Below, piece by piece: positions 33,859 to 42,437 of a stretch of DNA of 44,900 nucleotides. Under the pieces are notes generated by a model. That model saw only the letters and a list, made by a program, of their open reading frames with translations. It made no database searches and was not told the DNA's origin. Source of the DNA: Bacteroidales bacterium (GTDB taxonomy: Bacteria; Bacteroidota; Bacteroidia; Bacteroidales; UBA12481). The stretch covers positions 1 through 44,900 of the forward strand of contig JAAYIP010000191.1 in assembly GCA_012523435.1 (NCBI GenBank). The letters run 5' to 3'. How positions within the stretch are numbered: position 1 is the stretch's first letter; every line of letters begins with the position of its first letter. The position numbers and the translations under genes were made by a program.

Positions 33859-34688
33859 GCGAACGATGGTGAGTACGGCGATACGGGTAAAAGTCCGGAA
33901 AACAGAGCAATGAGTCGCGACCCGGCCCGACTGGCTGCTTCCTGGACATCCTCATGGGTGTTTTTGTCAAAACTGCCCGGAATACTGACGTTGGTAATGA
34001 CCGATACTCCCAGAACCGGCAGGTCCATGTGCCTGGCCACGATAACTTCAGGTATGGTGGACATCCCGATGGCATCGCCGCCAATGATGCGGTAATGCAG
34101 ATATTCGGCAGGGGTCTCAAAACTTGGGCCTGGGTTTCCCACGTAAACGCCTTCTTGAATCGTAAACCCCAGTTTTTCAGCCGTTTGGTGAGCCAGGCCA
34201 ACCAGTTTTCGGTCGTAGGGTTCCGACATGTCCGGGAAGCGAGGTCCCAACTCTTCAACATTGGGTCCGCGTAACGGACTCTCCGGAAAAAAGTTGATAT
34301 GATCCCGAATAACCATCAAATCACCTACACTAAAAGAAGGATTGATTCCTCCGGCAGCATTGCTTAGAAACAACTGTTTGATCCCAATCATCTTTAATAC
34401 TCTGATGGGCAGTGTGACCTGCTCCATCGAGTACCCTTCATAATAGTGGAATCGACCTTGCATGGCGACAACGGGAATTCCCGAAAGCCGACCGAAGATC
34501 AGATTACCGGAATGACCCTCTACTGTTGTAGTTGGAAACCCGGGGATATCATTATATGGTATAACTGTCTGATTTGTAATATTTTTAGTTAATCCTCCCA
34601 GACCTGTTCCCAAGACAATGCCTGCTGCCGGAGCTAGTCCGGGCAGGGATCTGAGATAGCTGGCTGCTTCATGAATTCGGTGCAACAT
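33855..34688 (-). CDS. punA: Purine-nucleoside phosphorylase, trimeric type
   Basis: 277 aa from ATG 34688, the size of the trimeric PNP/MTAP family. Phosphate- and nucleoside-binding motifs are [49 protein letters not shown] and [17 protein letters not shown]. It cleaves purine nucleosides with phosphate to free base and ribose-1-phosphate. It lies 20 bases after lpxK and is coupled to the LOG gene. The order sppA-lpxK-PNP is one I associate with Bacteroidota genomes. Confidence 0.95.
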   Translation of the reverse strand: MLHRIHEAASYLRSLPGLAPAAGIVLGTGLGGLTKNITNQTVIPYNDIPGFPTTTVEGHSGNLIFGRLSGIPVVAMQGRFHYYEGYSMEQVTLPIRVLKMIGIKQLFLSNAAGGINPSFSVGDLMVIRDHINFFPESPLRGPNVEELGPRFPDMSEPYDRKLVGLAHQTAEKLGFTIQEGVYVGNPGPSFETPAEYLHYRIIGGDAIGMSTIPEVIVARHMDLPVLGVSVITNVSIPGSFDKNTHEDVQEAASRAGSRLIALFSGLLPVSPYSPSFA

Positions 34689-34708
34689 AATTATTATCAG
34701 TGGTTTAG

Positions 34709-35749
34709 TCAGCGATTTCTTAGCGGTTTTATCAGGGGTAATATTTGTGTGATAAGATCTTTTTCCCGATCGAAAGAGGGTACTGCTGGGATTCGGTACA
34801 CCGGTAAACAGGTTAGTTCGGGGTACCGGGCGAGTTTGACAAAGTCTTTGCCGGTGGTGACAATAACCGGCGAATCGGATTTGTACTGATTGAATGTTTG
34901 TACGATTCGATTGACATCTCCTTGGGTATAGTGGTGGTGATCGCCAAACTTCAGGTGAGTCAGCACTTTGCCAAACTGTTCTAAATGCGTATGTAGAGGG
35001 CCGGGAGAGGCAATGCCGGTAACCAGGATGAGTGGTTTAAGGTCACTCAGTGGATCGGAGGAGCGATCCGGATGGGAGGGCAGTACCAGTTGTTGCGGGG
35101 TAAACAGGTTGAAAAGGTTGACGGGTGCTTGATAGTGAATCCTGCTGTAGAAGGTTGGGATGATCTGGCGGTATTTGATTGGAGTGTTGTTTGGAGGGTC
35201 AACTCCGGGTGGTATCTTGGTGATTATCAGGATGTCGGCCCGTTTCAGCTCAGAGAGAGGCTCTCGTAGCCTGCCGGTAGGCAACATTTTTTCTCTGAAC
35301 ATTGGCCGGTTGTAATCATCCAAAATGATTGAGAGTGTTGGCCTGATCTTTCGGTGTTGAAATCCATCATCCATCAGGATTACATCGATCTTTCCATACC
35401 GGCCGCTGGTGATGGTTTTGATGCCTCTTGATCGATGCGCGTCGACTGCCACCAGAATATCAGGGTGCCTGAGCTTAAGCTCCAGCGGCTCGTCTCCTGT
35501 CATCACCGGGGAAGAGGAGGTCTCAACGACTAAAAAGCCGGAGCTCTTGCGTTTATAACCCCTGCTGAGGACAGCCACCCGGTATTCTTTTTTCAGCTTA
35601 TCGGCCAGCCACCCGACCATTGGTGTTTTTCCGGTGCCTCCGGTGACCAGATTCCCGACCACAATAACTGGTACTGGCGGATCGTAAACCGACAGTAAGC
35701 CTTTGTCGTAAAGGAAGTTCCTGGTTCTGATGATCAGTTCATACAACAT
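34709..35749 (-). CDS. lpxK: Tetraacyldisaccharide 4'-kinase
   Basis: 346 aa from ATG 35749, 16 bases after the sppA stop. The Walker A motif GGTGKTPM (37-44) follows the strand [10 protein letters not shown]. The conserved DDGFQHRK segment with catalytic Asp and the late [11 protein letters not shown]-like motif ([13 protein letters not shown]) are present. It phosphorylates the 4' position of the lipid A disaccharide at the inner membrane, so the organism makes a Gram-negative outer membrane. Confidence 0.96.
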   Translation of the reverse strand: MLYELIIRTRNFLYDKGLLSVYDPPVPVIVVGNLVTGGTGKTPMVGWLADKLKKEYRVAVLSRGYKRKSSGFLVVETSSSPVMTGDEPLELKLRHPDILVAVDAHRSRGIKTITSGRYGKIDVILMDDGFQHRKIRPTLSIILDDYNRPMFREKMLPTGRLREPLSELKRADILIITKIPPGVDPPNNTPIKYRQIIPTFYSRIHYQAPVNLFNLFTPQQLVLPSHPDRSSDPLSDLKPLILVTGIASPGPLHTHLEQFGKVLTHLKFGDHHHYTQGDVNRIVQTFNQYKSDSPVIVTTGKDFVKLARYPELTCLPVYRIPAVPSFDREKDLITQILPLIKPLRNR

Positions 35750-35765
35750 AGTTTGCCGGTTAGGA

Positions 35766-37523
35766 TCAATACACTTCGATCCGGTAAGGTAATCGTGCCT
35801 GCATCCTGCCGGAGTTTATCATCTCTTTGATATCCTGAATAATCGGAATATGGCGGGTCAGAAGTTCCTCTTCCGGAGAGGATTTTCCCATTAGGCTTTC
35901 AATTATCTGATTAATAGGGTCTTTGAGTTGTGGCATTTCGCGAACGCGCCAGGTGGCCAGTCCGGCCTCCGAGGCTGCCAGCCTGATCGCGTCATGGAGC
36001 CCACCGATCTCATCCACCAGTCCCAGCTCTTTTGCGGTAACTCCAGCCCAGATTCTTCCTTCGCCAATGCGATCCACCTCTTCAACCGGCATTTTACGGA
36101 ACTTGGATACCTGGTTGAGGAAATAGGAATAGGTTTGCTTCAGCTGGTCCATAAAGAGGGCTCTTTCTGCTTCTGTCAAAGGCCTGAAGATCGTCCCGGC
36201 GCCGGCTAGTTCATTGGTTTGCACACCATCGATGGTAAGTCCGATCTTATCTTTCAGCAGTTTCTCTGCGTTTGGAATCATCCCAAAAGCTCCGATGGAG
36301 CCGGTGAGGGTCGTTGGGCCGGCTACAATCTTACTTCCCGGGGTTGAGATCCAATAGCCTCCCGAAGCGGCCAAGTCACCCATAGAGATGATCACTGGTT
36401 TTTCCTGGGCGGCTAGTTCCACTTCGCGACGGATTACTTCCGAAGCGAGGGCGTCACCGCCGGGAGAATTCACGCGAAAAACTATGGCTTTCGTTTTTTT
36501 GTCGAGCCGGGCTTTTTGAATGGTTTTGGCCAGATTAGCACCGATGGATTGTGGACCGGTTGATTCCATTGCGATGGAGCCAGTTCCGTAGATCACTGCG
36601 ATACGGTCAGCTGTGTAATCCTCTTTCGCGGTGGAGGCGGCATTGGTATATTTGCTGATGGATACCGTACTGAGTTTGGCTGTCGATTTGGTGTTAGTTA
36701 ACTCTTTCAGAAGATCCTGCACCTGATCTTCATACAGGAGACTATCAACCAATCCAGCTTTTACAGCCCCTTCGGGTGAGCGGCCCGACCACTGATCTGC
36801 AATCAGGTTGAGCTGTTCCGCTGTGAGGTCACGACTCTCTCCAACAGCTGTGATGATTCTGTTCCAGATCGCCTGCAGATAGGCATCCAACTGTTCGCGG
36901 TTTTCCGGGCTCATCGACTGTTGTTGGAAAGGCTCTACGGCAGCTTTAAACCGACCCTGACGGATGATCTGCATGTCTATGCCGATTTTATCAAGAGCCT
37001 CTTTATAGAACATGGTCTCCGCTCGTAATCCTCTGAATTCCAGGATGCCCAGAGGATTTAGAAACACTTTATCCGCAACGGAGGCGACAAAATAGGAGCC
37101 TTGCGAATAGATGTTGGAATAGGCAAATACAAATTTCCCCGATTCTTTGAATTTAGCCAGGGCATTTCTGATTTCATCAAGGGATGACAATCCATTGGCT
37201 TGCTGGCCAGTGAGGATAAGAACACCTGAAATGTCAGGGTCTTCTGCTGCCTTTTGCAGGTTGTTGACCACTTCATACAAGCCGATGGAGCTTCCCATAC
37301 CAAAACCCTGAAGACTGCTAACATCAAAGGGACTATCAATGGTGCGGTCGGTAATAGGCTTGTTCAGATCGACAACGAGGACTGTATTAGGCTTAAGCTT
37401 AATGACTTCGGGCTTGGACGAAAAGAGTGCTGAAAAACTGCCCAGTCCGAGTAGAAAGATGGCCAGAAGAGCTAACAGGATAGCTAGGAAGCTGGCCAGG
37501 AAGTATTTAAGAAAACCTTTCAT
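35766..37523 (-). CDS. sppA: Signal peptide peptidase SppA, long (67K) type
   Basis: 585 aa from ATG 37523. One N-terminal membrane helix (about 7-32) is followed by two tandem S49 peptidase domains. The catalytic lysine is K193 in GRFKAAVEPF and the nucleophile is S387 in GDLAASGGYW, the split arrangement of the tetrameric E. coli type. It degrades cleaved signal peptides in the membrane, active site on the periplasmic side. It appears to start the sppA-lpxK-PNP-LOG operon and is divergent from folK. Confidence 0.95.
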   Translation of the reverse strand: MKGFLKYFLASFLAILLALLAIFLLGLGSFSALFSSKPEVIKLKPNTVLVVDLNKPITDRTIDSPFDVSSLQGFGMGSSIGLYEVVNNLQKAAEDPDISGVLILTGQQANGLSSLDEIRNALAKFKESGKFVFAYSNIYSQGSYFVASVADKVFLNPLGILEFRGLRAETMFYKEALDKIGIDMQIIRQGRFKAAVEPFQQQSMSPENREQLDAYLQAIWNRIITAVGESRDLTAEQLNLIADQWSGRSPEGAVKAGLVDSLLYEDQVQDLLKELTNTKSTAKLSTVSISKYTNAASTAKEDYTADRIAVIYGTGSIAMESTGPQSIGANLAKTIQKARLDKKTKAIVFRVNSPGGDALASEVIRREVELAAQEKPVIISMGDLAASGGYWISTPGSKIVAGPTTLTGSIGAFGMIPNAEKLLKDKIGLTIDGVQTNELAGAGTIFRPLTEAERALFMDQLKQTYSYFLNQVSKFRKMPVEEVDRIGEGRIWAGVTAKELGLVDEIGGLHDAIRLAASEAGLATWRVREMPQLKDPINQIIESLMGKSSPEEELLTRHIPIIQDIKEMINSGRMQARLPYRIEVY

Positions 37524-37545
37524 GGTAATATGGATGTGTTAGTAT

Positions 37546-37553
37546 CAAAAGTA
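37546..37553 (-). promoter_or_regulatory. -7 box TACTTTTG of the sppA operon
   Basis: Exact TAnnTTTG match on the minus strand, 22 bases before the sppA ATG. The region 20 bases further upstream reads TTCG, a weak -33 box. Confidence 0.45.
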
Positions 37554-37590
37554 GTTTTAAAGGTCTAATTTTACGAACATTTTCAATGAG

Positions 37591-38082
37591 ATGAAAGAGC
37601 TGGTCATCGGTTTGGGTAGTAATCTTGGTAATCGGGAGTGGAACATTTCGGAAGCCATCAGATTATTATCACTGGAATTCGGTCCACCACTAAAGGTTTC
37701 TTCCTTAATCGAAACCGAGCCTTGGGGCTTTAATTCCGATTATGCTTTTCTGAATGCCGTAGCTCTATTCAGTCCGGTGGTTGATTCAGAAGCATCTAGT
37801 GCAGAGCTTCTTGCCGGTTTCATGCGACTGCTCTTTCAGATAGAAGCTCAGTTGGGGAGGAACCGGACGAAAGAGGGTTATGCTGATCGAACCATTGATC
37901 TGGATCTATTATTTTATGGTGATACAGTATTGTGTCATCCGGAGCTTACAGTGCCTCATCCGCTGCTGCATAAGCGGGGCTTTGTACTCATCCCACTGAT
38001 GGAGACCTGCCCCGACCTGGTTCATCCGGTTCTCAGGAAAACCACTAGGGAATTACTGGAAACGCTTAACACTAAAGAATAA
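37591..38082 (+). CDS. folK: 2-amino-4-hydroxy-6-hydroxymethyldihydropteridine pyrophosphokinase
   Basis: 163 aa from ATG 37591. HPPK motifs are GLGSNLGNREWNI at the N-terminus, the pterin-pocket SLIETEPWGF, RNRTKEGYADRTIDLDLLFYGD with metal-binding Asp residues, and VPHPLLHKRGFVLIPL. It transfers pyrophosphate from ATP to the pterin in folate synthesis. Convergent with upp with 6 bases between the stops. Confidence 0.96.
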   Translation: MKELVIGLGSNLGNREWNISEAIRLLSLEFGPPLKVSSLIETEPWGFNSDYAFLNAVALFSPVVDSEASSAELLAGFMRLLFQIEAQLGRNRTKEGYADRTIDLDLLFYGDTVLCHPELTVPHPLLHKRGFVLIPLMETCPDLVHPVLRKTTRELLETLNTKE

Positions 38083-38088
38083 CAGCTT

Positions 38089-38760
38089 TTAGTAGAAATC
38101 CTCACCCCAGGCGGTTTTGCTGCCATAAGCCAGATCTCCGGCATCGCCCAGACCCGGAACGATGAATGCCTTGGATGTTAGCTCATCATCGATGGCTCCT
38201 ACCCAAATCGTTGCTTTCCTTGCCGGAATCTTTTTTCTCAGGAATTCAATTCCTTCCCGACTGGCAACCAAAGTGAGGATATGCACGTGTGACGGAGTTC
38301 CTTTTTCAAGTAATGCGTTGTAAGCTAAGGCGATAGATGATCCAGTGGCAAGCATGGGATCAGCTAATACGACTACTTTCCCCTCGATAGATGGGCAGGA
38401 GATATGCTCGAAACGGATATGGAAGGTTCCATCTTTTTCATAAACCCGGTAGGCGGAAATAAAGGCATTTTCGGCTTTGTCAAAGAAGTTTAGGAGCCCC
38501 TGATGGATGGGAAGACCGGCCCTAAGGATAGTTGCCAACACCAGCTCGTTGGTTGGCAGGGCTACTTCGGCGGTGCCGAGGGGGGTTTTGACCTCTTTCC
38601 TCTCATAATTCAAGGTTTTACTAATCTCCATGGCAAAAACCTCGCCTGCTCTCACCAGATTATGACGAAAGCGCAGGGAGTCTTTCTGGATCTGTTCATC
38701 CCTTATTTCGGCTATGAATTGGTTGAGGATGGAATTTTTGGATCCGAGGTTTATGATCAT
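38089..38760 (-). CDS. upp: Uracil phosphoribosyltransferase
   Basis: ATG at 38760 gives 223 aa; the in-frame start at 38793 lies in promoter sequence. The PRPP-binding motif is VVLADPMLATGSSIALA. RAGLPIHQGLLNFFDKAENAF is the conserved uracil-side block, and the C-terminal VPGLGDAGDLAYG motif binds the base. It salvages uracil to UMP. Together with PNP and LOG it shows active base salvage in this region. Confidence 0.95.
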   Translation of the reverse strand: MIINLGSKNSILNQFIAEIRDEQIQKDSLRFRHNLVRAGEVFAMEISKTLNYERKEVKTPLGTAEVALPTNELVLATILRAGLPIHQGLLNFFDKAENAFISAYRVYEKDGTFHIRFEHISCPSIEGKVVVLADPMLATGSSIALAYNALLEKGTPSHVHILTLVASREGIEFLRKKIPARKATIWVGAIDDELTSKAFIVPGLGDAGDLAYGSKTAWGEDFY

Positions 38761-38781
38761 AATGGGCGGCTTTGGTGTTCC

Positions 38782-38810
38782 CAAAAGTAACAAAAAAACC
38801 TATCAGCAAA
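38782..38810 (-). promoter_or_regulatory. Putative promoter of upp
   Basis: TTTG (38807-38810) and TACTTTTG (38782-38789) on the minus strand, 17 bases apart, 21 bases before the upp ATG. Confidence 0.5.
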
Positions 38811-38827
38811 GCACTCAGGATTTTCTG

Positions 38828-39760
38828 TTAATGGAAACGTCCAGGTGTGACAGCTTTAAGGAGGGGCGGCAGTCGATTGAACCGCATGGAAGGGTAGCTT
38901 TGCGGCTCTGGTCCAAACCCTTTGTAGAAGCGGGCGACATTTGGGATGTCAGAACCCTCAAAATCTAACAGATAATCTTGGCCTGCATACTGATGAATGA
39001 TCCGATCGATTAAGTAAAACATGGCACGTTGCTCCTGACCTGTATTGGTCATGGCCGGGGCTAGATAATAGAGCACCTGCCGATGGATTCCCGTCAGCAC
39101 TGCTGCAATAAGGCTGCCTTCCGGATCTCTGACACCAAAAATAATGCCCGACCGCTGTCGAGTCATGGCGCTAATAAGCCTGATTAACAGTGGTTTATTG
39201 GTGTCTGATAGCAGAATCTTACTGCCTGGGCTTTGATCAGCTTCGAGGAGGTCGAGGAATTCATCCTGGTTGATTTCGGACGTAAACCGGAGATCGCGGT
39301 TGGCTGCTTTTTGTAGGTTTCTGCGATGATTGGAGGAGTAGTGCCGGGCAATCTCTTCATACGAATTATTTAGTCGAAGCAGGTAGGTAGTGTGCCACTG
39401 AAACCGAAATGGTCCGGGGCAGATGGGATTGCCATAGTTCAGGGTAATTTCGGCAAGCCGAAAGCGTGTCGGGATGGAGCTCATGAACTCCTGCACCTGA
39501 TCAGGTCTAACCGCGGTACTCGAAAAGATGCCGGCCTGCTGGCTCAAGAGTGGTTGGTACAAATAGCTAATGCCCAATTTTTTACGCCAGGTTAATGGCA
39601 TCGCCAGCTGATAATTGTTGGCTACCAGAGCATGCCAATTGGGACTGACGGCATCCAGGTACCAAGAGAGGTGGTAAATTTTGCCGGTGAGGGAATGGTT
39701 CACGGCATGATCCCACAACTCGCGTCGAATCTGGTTATTATGAAGATACCGTATGCCCAT
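38828..39760 (-). CDS. GNAT/FemAB-fold acyltransferase-like protein
   Basis: Start set at ATG 39760 (310 aa), overlapping the deacetylase gene by 23 bases; longer in-frame readings lie inside that gene. It has an N-terminal segment LSWYLDAVSPNWHALVANNYQLAMPLTW, then YSSNHRRNLQKAANRDLRF and a GIHRQVLYYLAPAMTNTGQEQRAMFYLIDRIIHQ core, the pattern of BioF2/FemAB-like acetyltransferases. It is coupled to a polysaccharide deacetylase-like gene, so it may modify an envelope sugar or peptide. Substrate unknown. Confidence 0.75.
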   Translation of the reverse strand: MGIRYLHNNQIRRELWDHAVNHSLTGKIYHLSWYLDAVSPNWHALVANNYQLAMPLTWRKKLGISYLYQPLLSQQAGIFSSTAVRPDQVQEFMSSIPTRFRLAEITLNYGNPICPGPFRFQWHTTYLLRLNNSYEEIARHYSSNHRRNLQKAANRDLRFTSEINQDEFLDLLEADQSPGSKILLSDTNKPLLIRLISAMTRQRSGIIFGVRDPEGSLIAAVLTGIHRQVLYYLAPAMTNTGQEQRAMFYLIDRIIHQYAGQDYLLDFEGSDIPNVARFYKGFGPEPQSYPSMRFNRLPPLLKAVTPGRFH

Positions 39761-41087
39761 AAGTTTGTATTGGTCCTGCAGCATGCTGGATGAGTTCGCG
39801 ATAAACGGACGACCATCCTCTCCAGGCTTTCCATTCACTGAGTGACTCGTTGTGCCAGAGGCTGATAAAAGTACCACCAACCTCTCTGGTGGTGTCAATA
39901 AGCTTCTGAATGAGTTGGGTGGCTTGGGTGGGATCGAGCTTCATGTATTGCCTTAAGGTTGTGTCCATTACCTCAAAGGGATACACCATGAGCTGTGTCG
40001 GGGTATTCTCCCGAAGATCGAAAAACCGGAATGGGATGGCAATACCTGCTCTGTACCCAACCCGGTCGGCGAAACCCAGACTGTACTCTTCCCGGATGCC
40101 GGCCTGGAGTAGGTCTTGGTAAGTTTCCGGAAATCTGATTTTTAGATAGTGCTGTCGACTTCGGATGACAGGCTGGCCCGTCATGCTAGTCAGTGTTTCC
40201 ACCTCTTGGAGCAACAATGATGGATGGATATTGGAAGCATACGAAGGGTGAAGGCCGGTTTTGAATTCTTCCGACAGCTGCTTGACCAGTTGCCGGAAAT
40301 TTCGGTTGGCAGGATTGATATTCTTATCGAACCGTCCATGCTTGCCCACTTGGAAGAACCAGATGGGTTCCGAAGGGTTCTCGTGATGAAAATACCGGAA
40401 TAGGTTATAGGTGTCGAAGGGATCGGGTTGGTTTCCTCTTAAGACGGAAAATCGAAAATTCCTCCCTTCCATATCCCGCCGGTCTTTCCAGATTCCAGCC
40501 AGTGTTCGGAGAATACCTTTACCACTAAAGGCATAGGCGCTATCCACATCAATTGTTGGAATGAATTGATATTTAGGTTGTAAAATGCTGATAATTAGGG
40601 TAGTATGCTCCTCGAGTAGTTTTGAGAACGCGATAGCCCAACGATTAACTATTGGTTCTTCCAGCACATCAAGTCGGTAGGCCGAACTTTCATGCGATGG
40701 AAATCGGCCGTGTTGATCGGGTTTAAAGGGCAGATACTCTTCGTAACGGGCTACGAAATAGAAGGTGGCAGCCAAGATGTCAAAAGGTACCAGGGTTTTC
40801 TCCAGATCATTCCGCTGGGCAAAGATCACAGGCCAACCGTTCCATAGATCTCCTTTAACCAGATGATCAGTTTGAGGGTGTATGCTGTTCTCGAACAGCA
40901 GGCCGCATGCTTTTATCCAGGGGATATCATCGATAGGCTCGTGAGAGTAGGCCAGCTTAGGGCCTTGGTATTCGCGGATCTCATCAGTCCTGACCGTGAT
41001 TTGGCAGGGTTGTCCCAGCAGTTGGCGAAACAGCAAGTCAATAGTCCAGGCGACTCGGTGATTATTTTCCGGAGAATAGATCAGCAT
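39738..41087 (-). CDS. Polysaccharide deacetylase-like protein (NodB fold, with N-terminal DUF7033-like domain)
   Basis: ATG at 41087 gives 449 aa; a TTG at 41108 is in frame. The N-terminal 130 residues are an alpha/beta domain often found before atypical deacetylases. The catalytic part starts with FIPTIDVDSAYAF, where the Asp pair fits the metal-site motif. Later come TGLHPSYASN (metal-binding His region) and RQHYLKIRFPETYQDLLQAGIREEYSLGFADRVGYRAG, then ISLWHNESLSE. The family removes acetyl groups from sugars or acts on peptidoglycan. No signal peptide, so it is probably cytoplasmic. Confidence 0.78.
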   Translation of the reverse strand: MLIYSPENNHRVAWTIDLLFRQLLGQPCQITVRTDEIREYQGPKLAYSHEPIDDIPWIKACGLLFENSIHPQTDHLVKGDLWNGWPVIFAQRNDLEKTLVPFDILAATFYFVARYEEYLPFKPDQHGRFPSHESSAYRLDVLEEPIVNRWAIAFSKLLEEHTTLIISILQPKYQFIPTIDVDSAYAFSGKGILRTLAGIWKDRRDMEGRNFRFSVLRGNQPDPFDTYNLFRYFHHENPSEPIWFFQVGKHGRFDKNINPANRNFRQLVKQLSEEFKTGLHPSYASNIHPSLLLQEVETLTSMTGQPVIRSRQHYLKIRFPETYQDLLQAGIREEYSLGFADRVGYRAGIAIPFRFFDLRENTPTQLMVYPFEVMDTTLRQYMKLDPTQATQLIQKLIDTTREVGGTFISLWHNESLSEWKAWRGWSSVYRELIQHAAGPIQTYGHTVSS

Positions 41088-41140
41088 TTTGTACGGATAA
41101 TCGGCCAACCAAGATACAAAATATTAAGTGTGCTGACAGT

Positions 41141-41836
41141 TTAAGGCATCAGGTTCTCATCGGCCATGCTGAGGTATCCTTGATCTGAGACGATGAGATG
41201 ATCGAGTAGGGAGACATCAAGTAAGTTGGCGGCATCCTTGATCTTTTTGGTGATCTTCAGATCGGGTTCCGATGGGGTGAGGTTACCTGATGGATGATTG
41301 TGTGCCAAGATAAGGGCTGAAGCCAACCTTTCGATTGCAGCATGAAGGATTAGACGGATATCGGTAACGGTACCTGAAATGCCACCCTGACTAATTCGAA
41401 CCTGGTCGATCAGTTGATTAGCACGATTTAAAACAAGGATCCAGAATTCTTCGTGTTGTAGGTCAGCGAGTTTACCTTCGATAAGTCGATACGCATCCTG
41501 ACTGCAGCGGATTTTTGGTTTGCTGGCAGGTGTGGCGTTGCGGCGCCGCCGTGCTAGCTCAAAACCGGATTGAATTTTAACAGCTTTAGCGTGACCGATG
41601 CCGGGGATCTTTTCCAATTCGGCTATGGACATCTGACTTAGCCTGACCAAATCGTTTCCAGCCTGTTGAAGAAGATTCCGGGCTAGGTCGATGGCTGAAT
41701 GGTTCCGATTTCCGGTACCGATGAGAATCGCAATTAACTCTGTGTTGCTCAGGCTTCTAAGCCCTTGGCTCAATACCTTCTCCCTGGGGCGTTCCTCAAC
41801 GGCCATGTCGAGGATCTTGATAAATGGGTACTCCAT
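41141..41836 (-). CDS. radC: RadC/JAB1-family protein
   Basis: ATG at 41836 gives 231 aa; the in-frame upstream reading passes through the rpsT terminator and is rejected. The N-terminal UPF0758 helix-hairpin-helix part (SQGLRSLSNTELIAILIGTG, EKIPGIGHAKAVKIQSGFEL) is followed by the MPN/JAMM metalloprotease-like domain with AHNHPSGNLTPSEPDLKITKKI, whose His-x-His and Asp are the zinc ligands. Historically linked with DNA repair, its true role is unsettled. It follows rpsT, separated by a strong terminator. Confidence 0.94.
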   Translation of the reverse strand: MEYPFIKILDMAVEERPREKVLSQGLRSLSNTELIAILIGTGNRNHSAIDLARNLLQQAGNDLVRLSQMSIAELEKIPGIGHAKAVKIQSGFELARRRRNATPASKPKIRCSQDAYRLIEGKLADLQHEEFWILVLNRANQLIDQVRISQGGISGTVTDIRLILHAAIERLASALILAHNHPSGNLTPSEPDLKITKKIKDAANLLDVSLLDHLIVSDQGYLSMADENLMP

Positions 41837-41890
41837 CGTCTTTGGTATTACTTCTTTCTTCTTTAGACGATGGTTACCCCAGTCAACGGA

Positions 41891-41920
41891 AAATAAAAGC
41901 CCCGCTTTTGGGCGGGGCTT
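41891..41920 (-). terminator. Rho-independent terminator of rpsT
   Basis: AAGCCCCGC (41897-41905) pairs perfectly with GCGGGGCTT (41912-41920) around a 6-base loop; on the minus strand TTATTTT follows. Confidence 0.9.
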
Positions 41921-41944
41921 AAACATTGATTGGAATATCTTAAC

Positions 41945-42196
41945 CTATAAGCTGTTCACGTGCCTGGTGAGGCTCGACTTCAGGTTGGCGGCCTTGTTGG
42001 CGTGAATGATGTTTTTCTTGGCCAGCTTGTCAAGCATGGAGGCCACTTTTGGGAGCTGCTCAACAGCAGCTTCCTTTTCACCCGTAAGCCTCAATTGCTT
42101 GATCGCGTTGCGGGTAGTCCGAGCGTAATACTTATTATGTTCTTTCCTCGATTCGGTTTGACGAATTCGCTTTAAAGCTGATTTATGATGTGCCAT
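41945..42196 (-). CDS. rpsT: 30S ribosomal protein S20
   Basis: 83 aa from ATG 42196. The N-terminus MAHHKSALKRIRQTESRKEHNKYYARTTRN is the hallmark of S20, in substance AHHKSALKRIRQ, and the C-terminus KNIIHANKAANLKSSLTRHV is equally typical. The protein binds 16S rRNA early in 30S assembly. It lies 30 bases after tRNA-Glu in the same direction and is probably co-transcribed with it. Confidence 0.98.
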   Translation of the reverse strand: MAHHKSALKRIRQTESRKEHNKYYARTTRNAIKQLRLTGEKEAAVEQLPKVASMLDKLAKKNIIHANKAANLKSSLTRHVNSL

Positions 42197-42226
42197 TTGC
42201 TTATTATTATTTACTTGAAAGCTCTG

Positions 42227-42298
42227 TAGCCCGTAGGGGAATCGAACCCCTGCTACCAGAATGAAAATCTGGCGTCCTAACCGCTAGACGAACGGGCC
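42227..42298 (-). tRNA. tRNA-Glu (anticodon TTC)
   Basis: 72 bases on the minus strand. Acceptor GGCCCGT pairs with ACGGGCT (one G-U), anticodon stem CCAGA/TCTGG around loop TTTTCAT (anticodon TTC), T-loop GTTCGATTCC. Discriminator A; no encoded CCA. Confidence 0.96.
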
Positions 42299-42307
42299 AA
42301 ATAACGC

Positions 42308-42326
42308 ACCCAAGCAAAACTTGGGT
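42308..42326 (-). other. Hairpin near the transcription start of tRNA-Glu
   Basis: ACCCAAG-CAAAA-CTTGGGT, a perfect 7-bp stem with a 5-base loop. It lies between the predicted -7 box and the tRNA 5' end, so it would form at the very start of the transcript or act as a DNA palindrome. Confidence 0.5.
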
Positions 42327-42329
42327 CTG

Positions 42330-42359
42330 CAAAAGTAACTAAAAATTATTTTCGCGCAA
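42330..42359 (-). promoter_or_regulatory. Promoter of the tRNA-Glu-rpsT unit
   Basis: TTG (42357-42359) and TACTTTTG (42330-42337) on the minus strand, 19 bases apart: both boxes of the Bacteroidota consensus with ideal spacing, the best promoter in the window. Confidence 0.7.
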
Positions 42360-42424
42360 CAGGTGCATTCTTTTTTTATCACCTACTGACAAGACAATAA
42401 CCTCATCGCCGGCGAAAAGAGTGC

Positions 42425-42432
42425 TATCTTTG
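42425..42432 (+). promoter_or_regulatory. -7 box TATCTTTG of the HEAT-like gene
   Basis: Exact TAnnTTTG match only 5 bases before the ATG at 42438; transcription would begin at or next to the start codon. No clear -33 box. Confidence 0.4.
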
Positions 42433-42437
42433 TTAGT

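Noticed and set aside
41837-41926. N-terminal extension of RadC starting at 41926
   Set aside because: The extra residues are translated from the rpsT terminator hairpin; the ATG at 41836 gives the normal RadC N-terminus.
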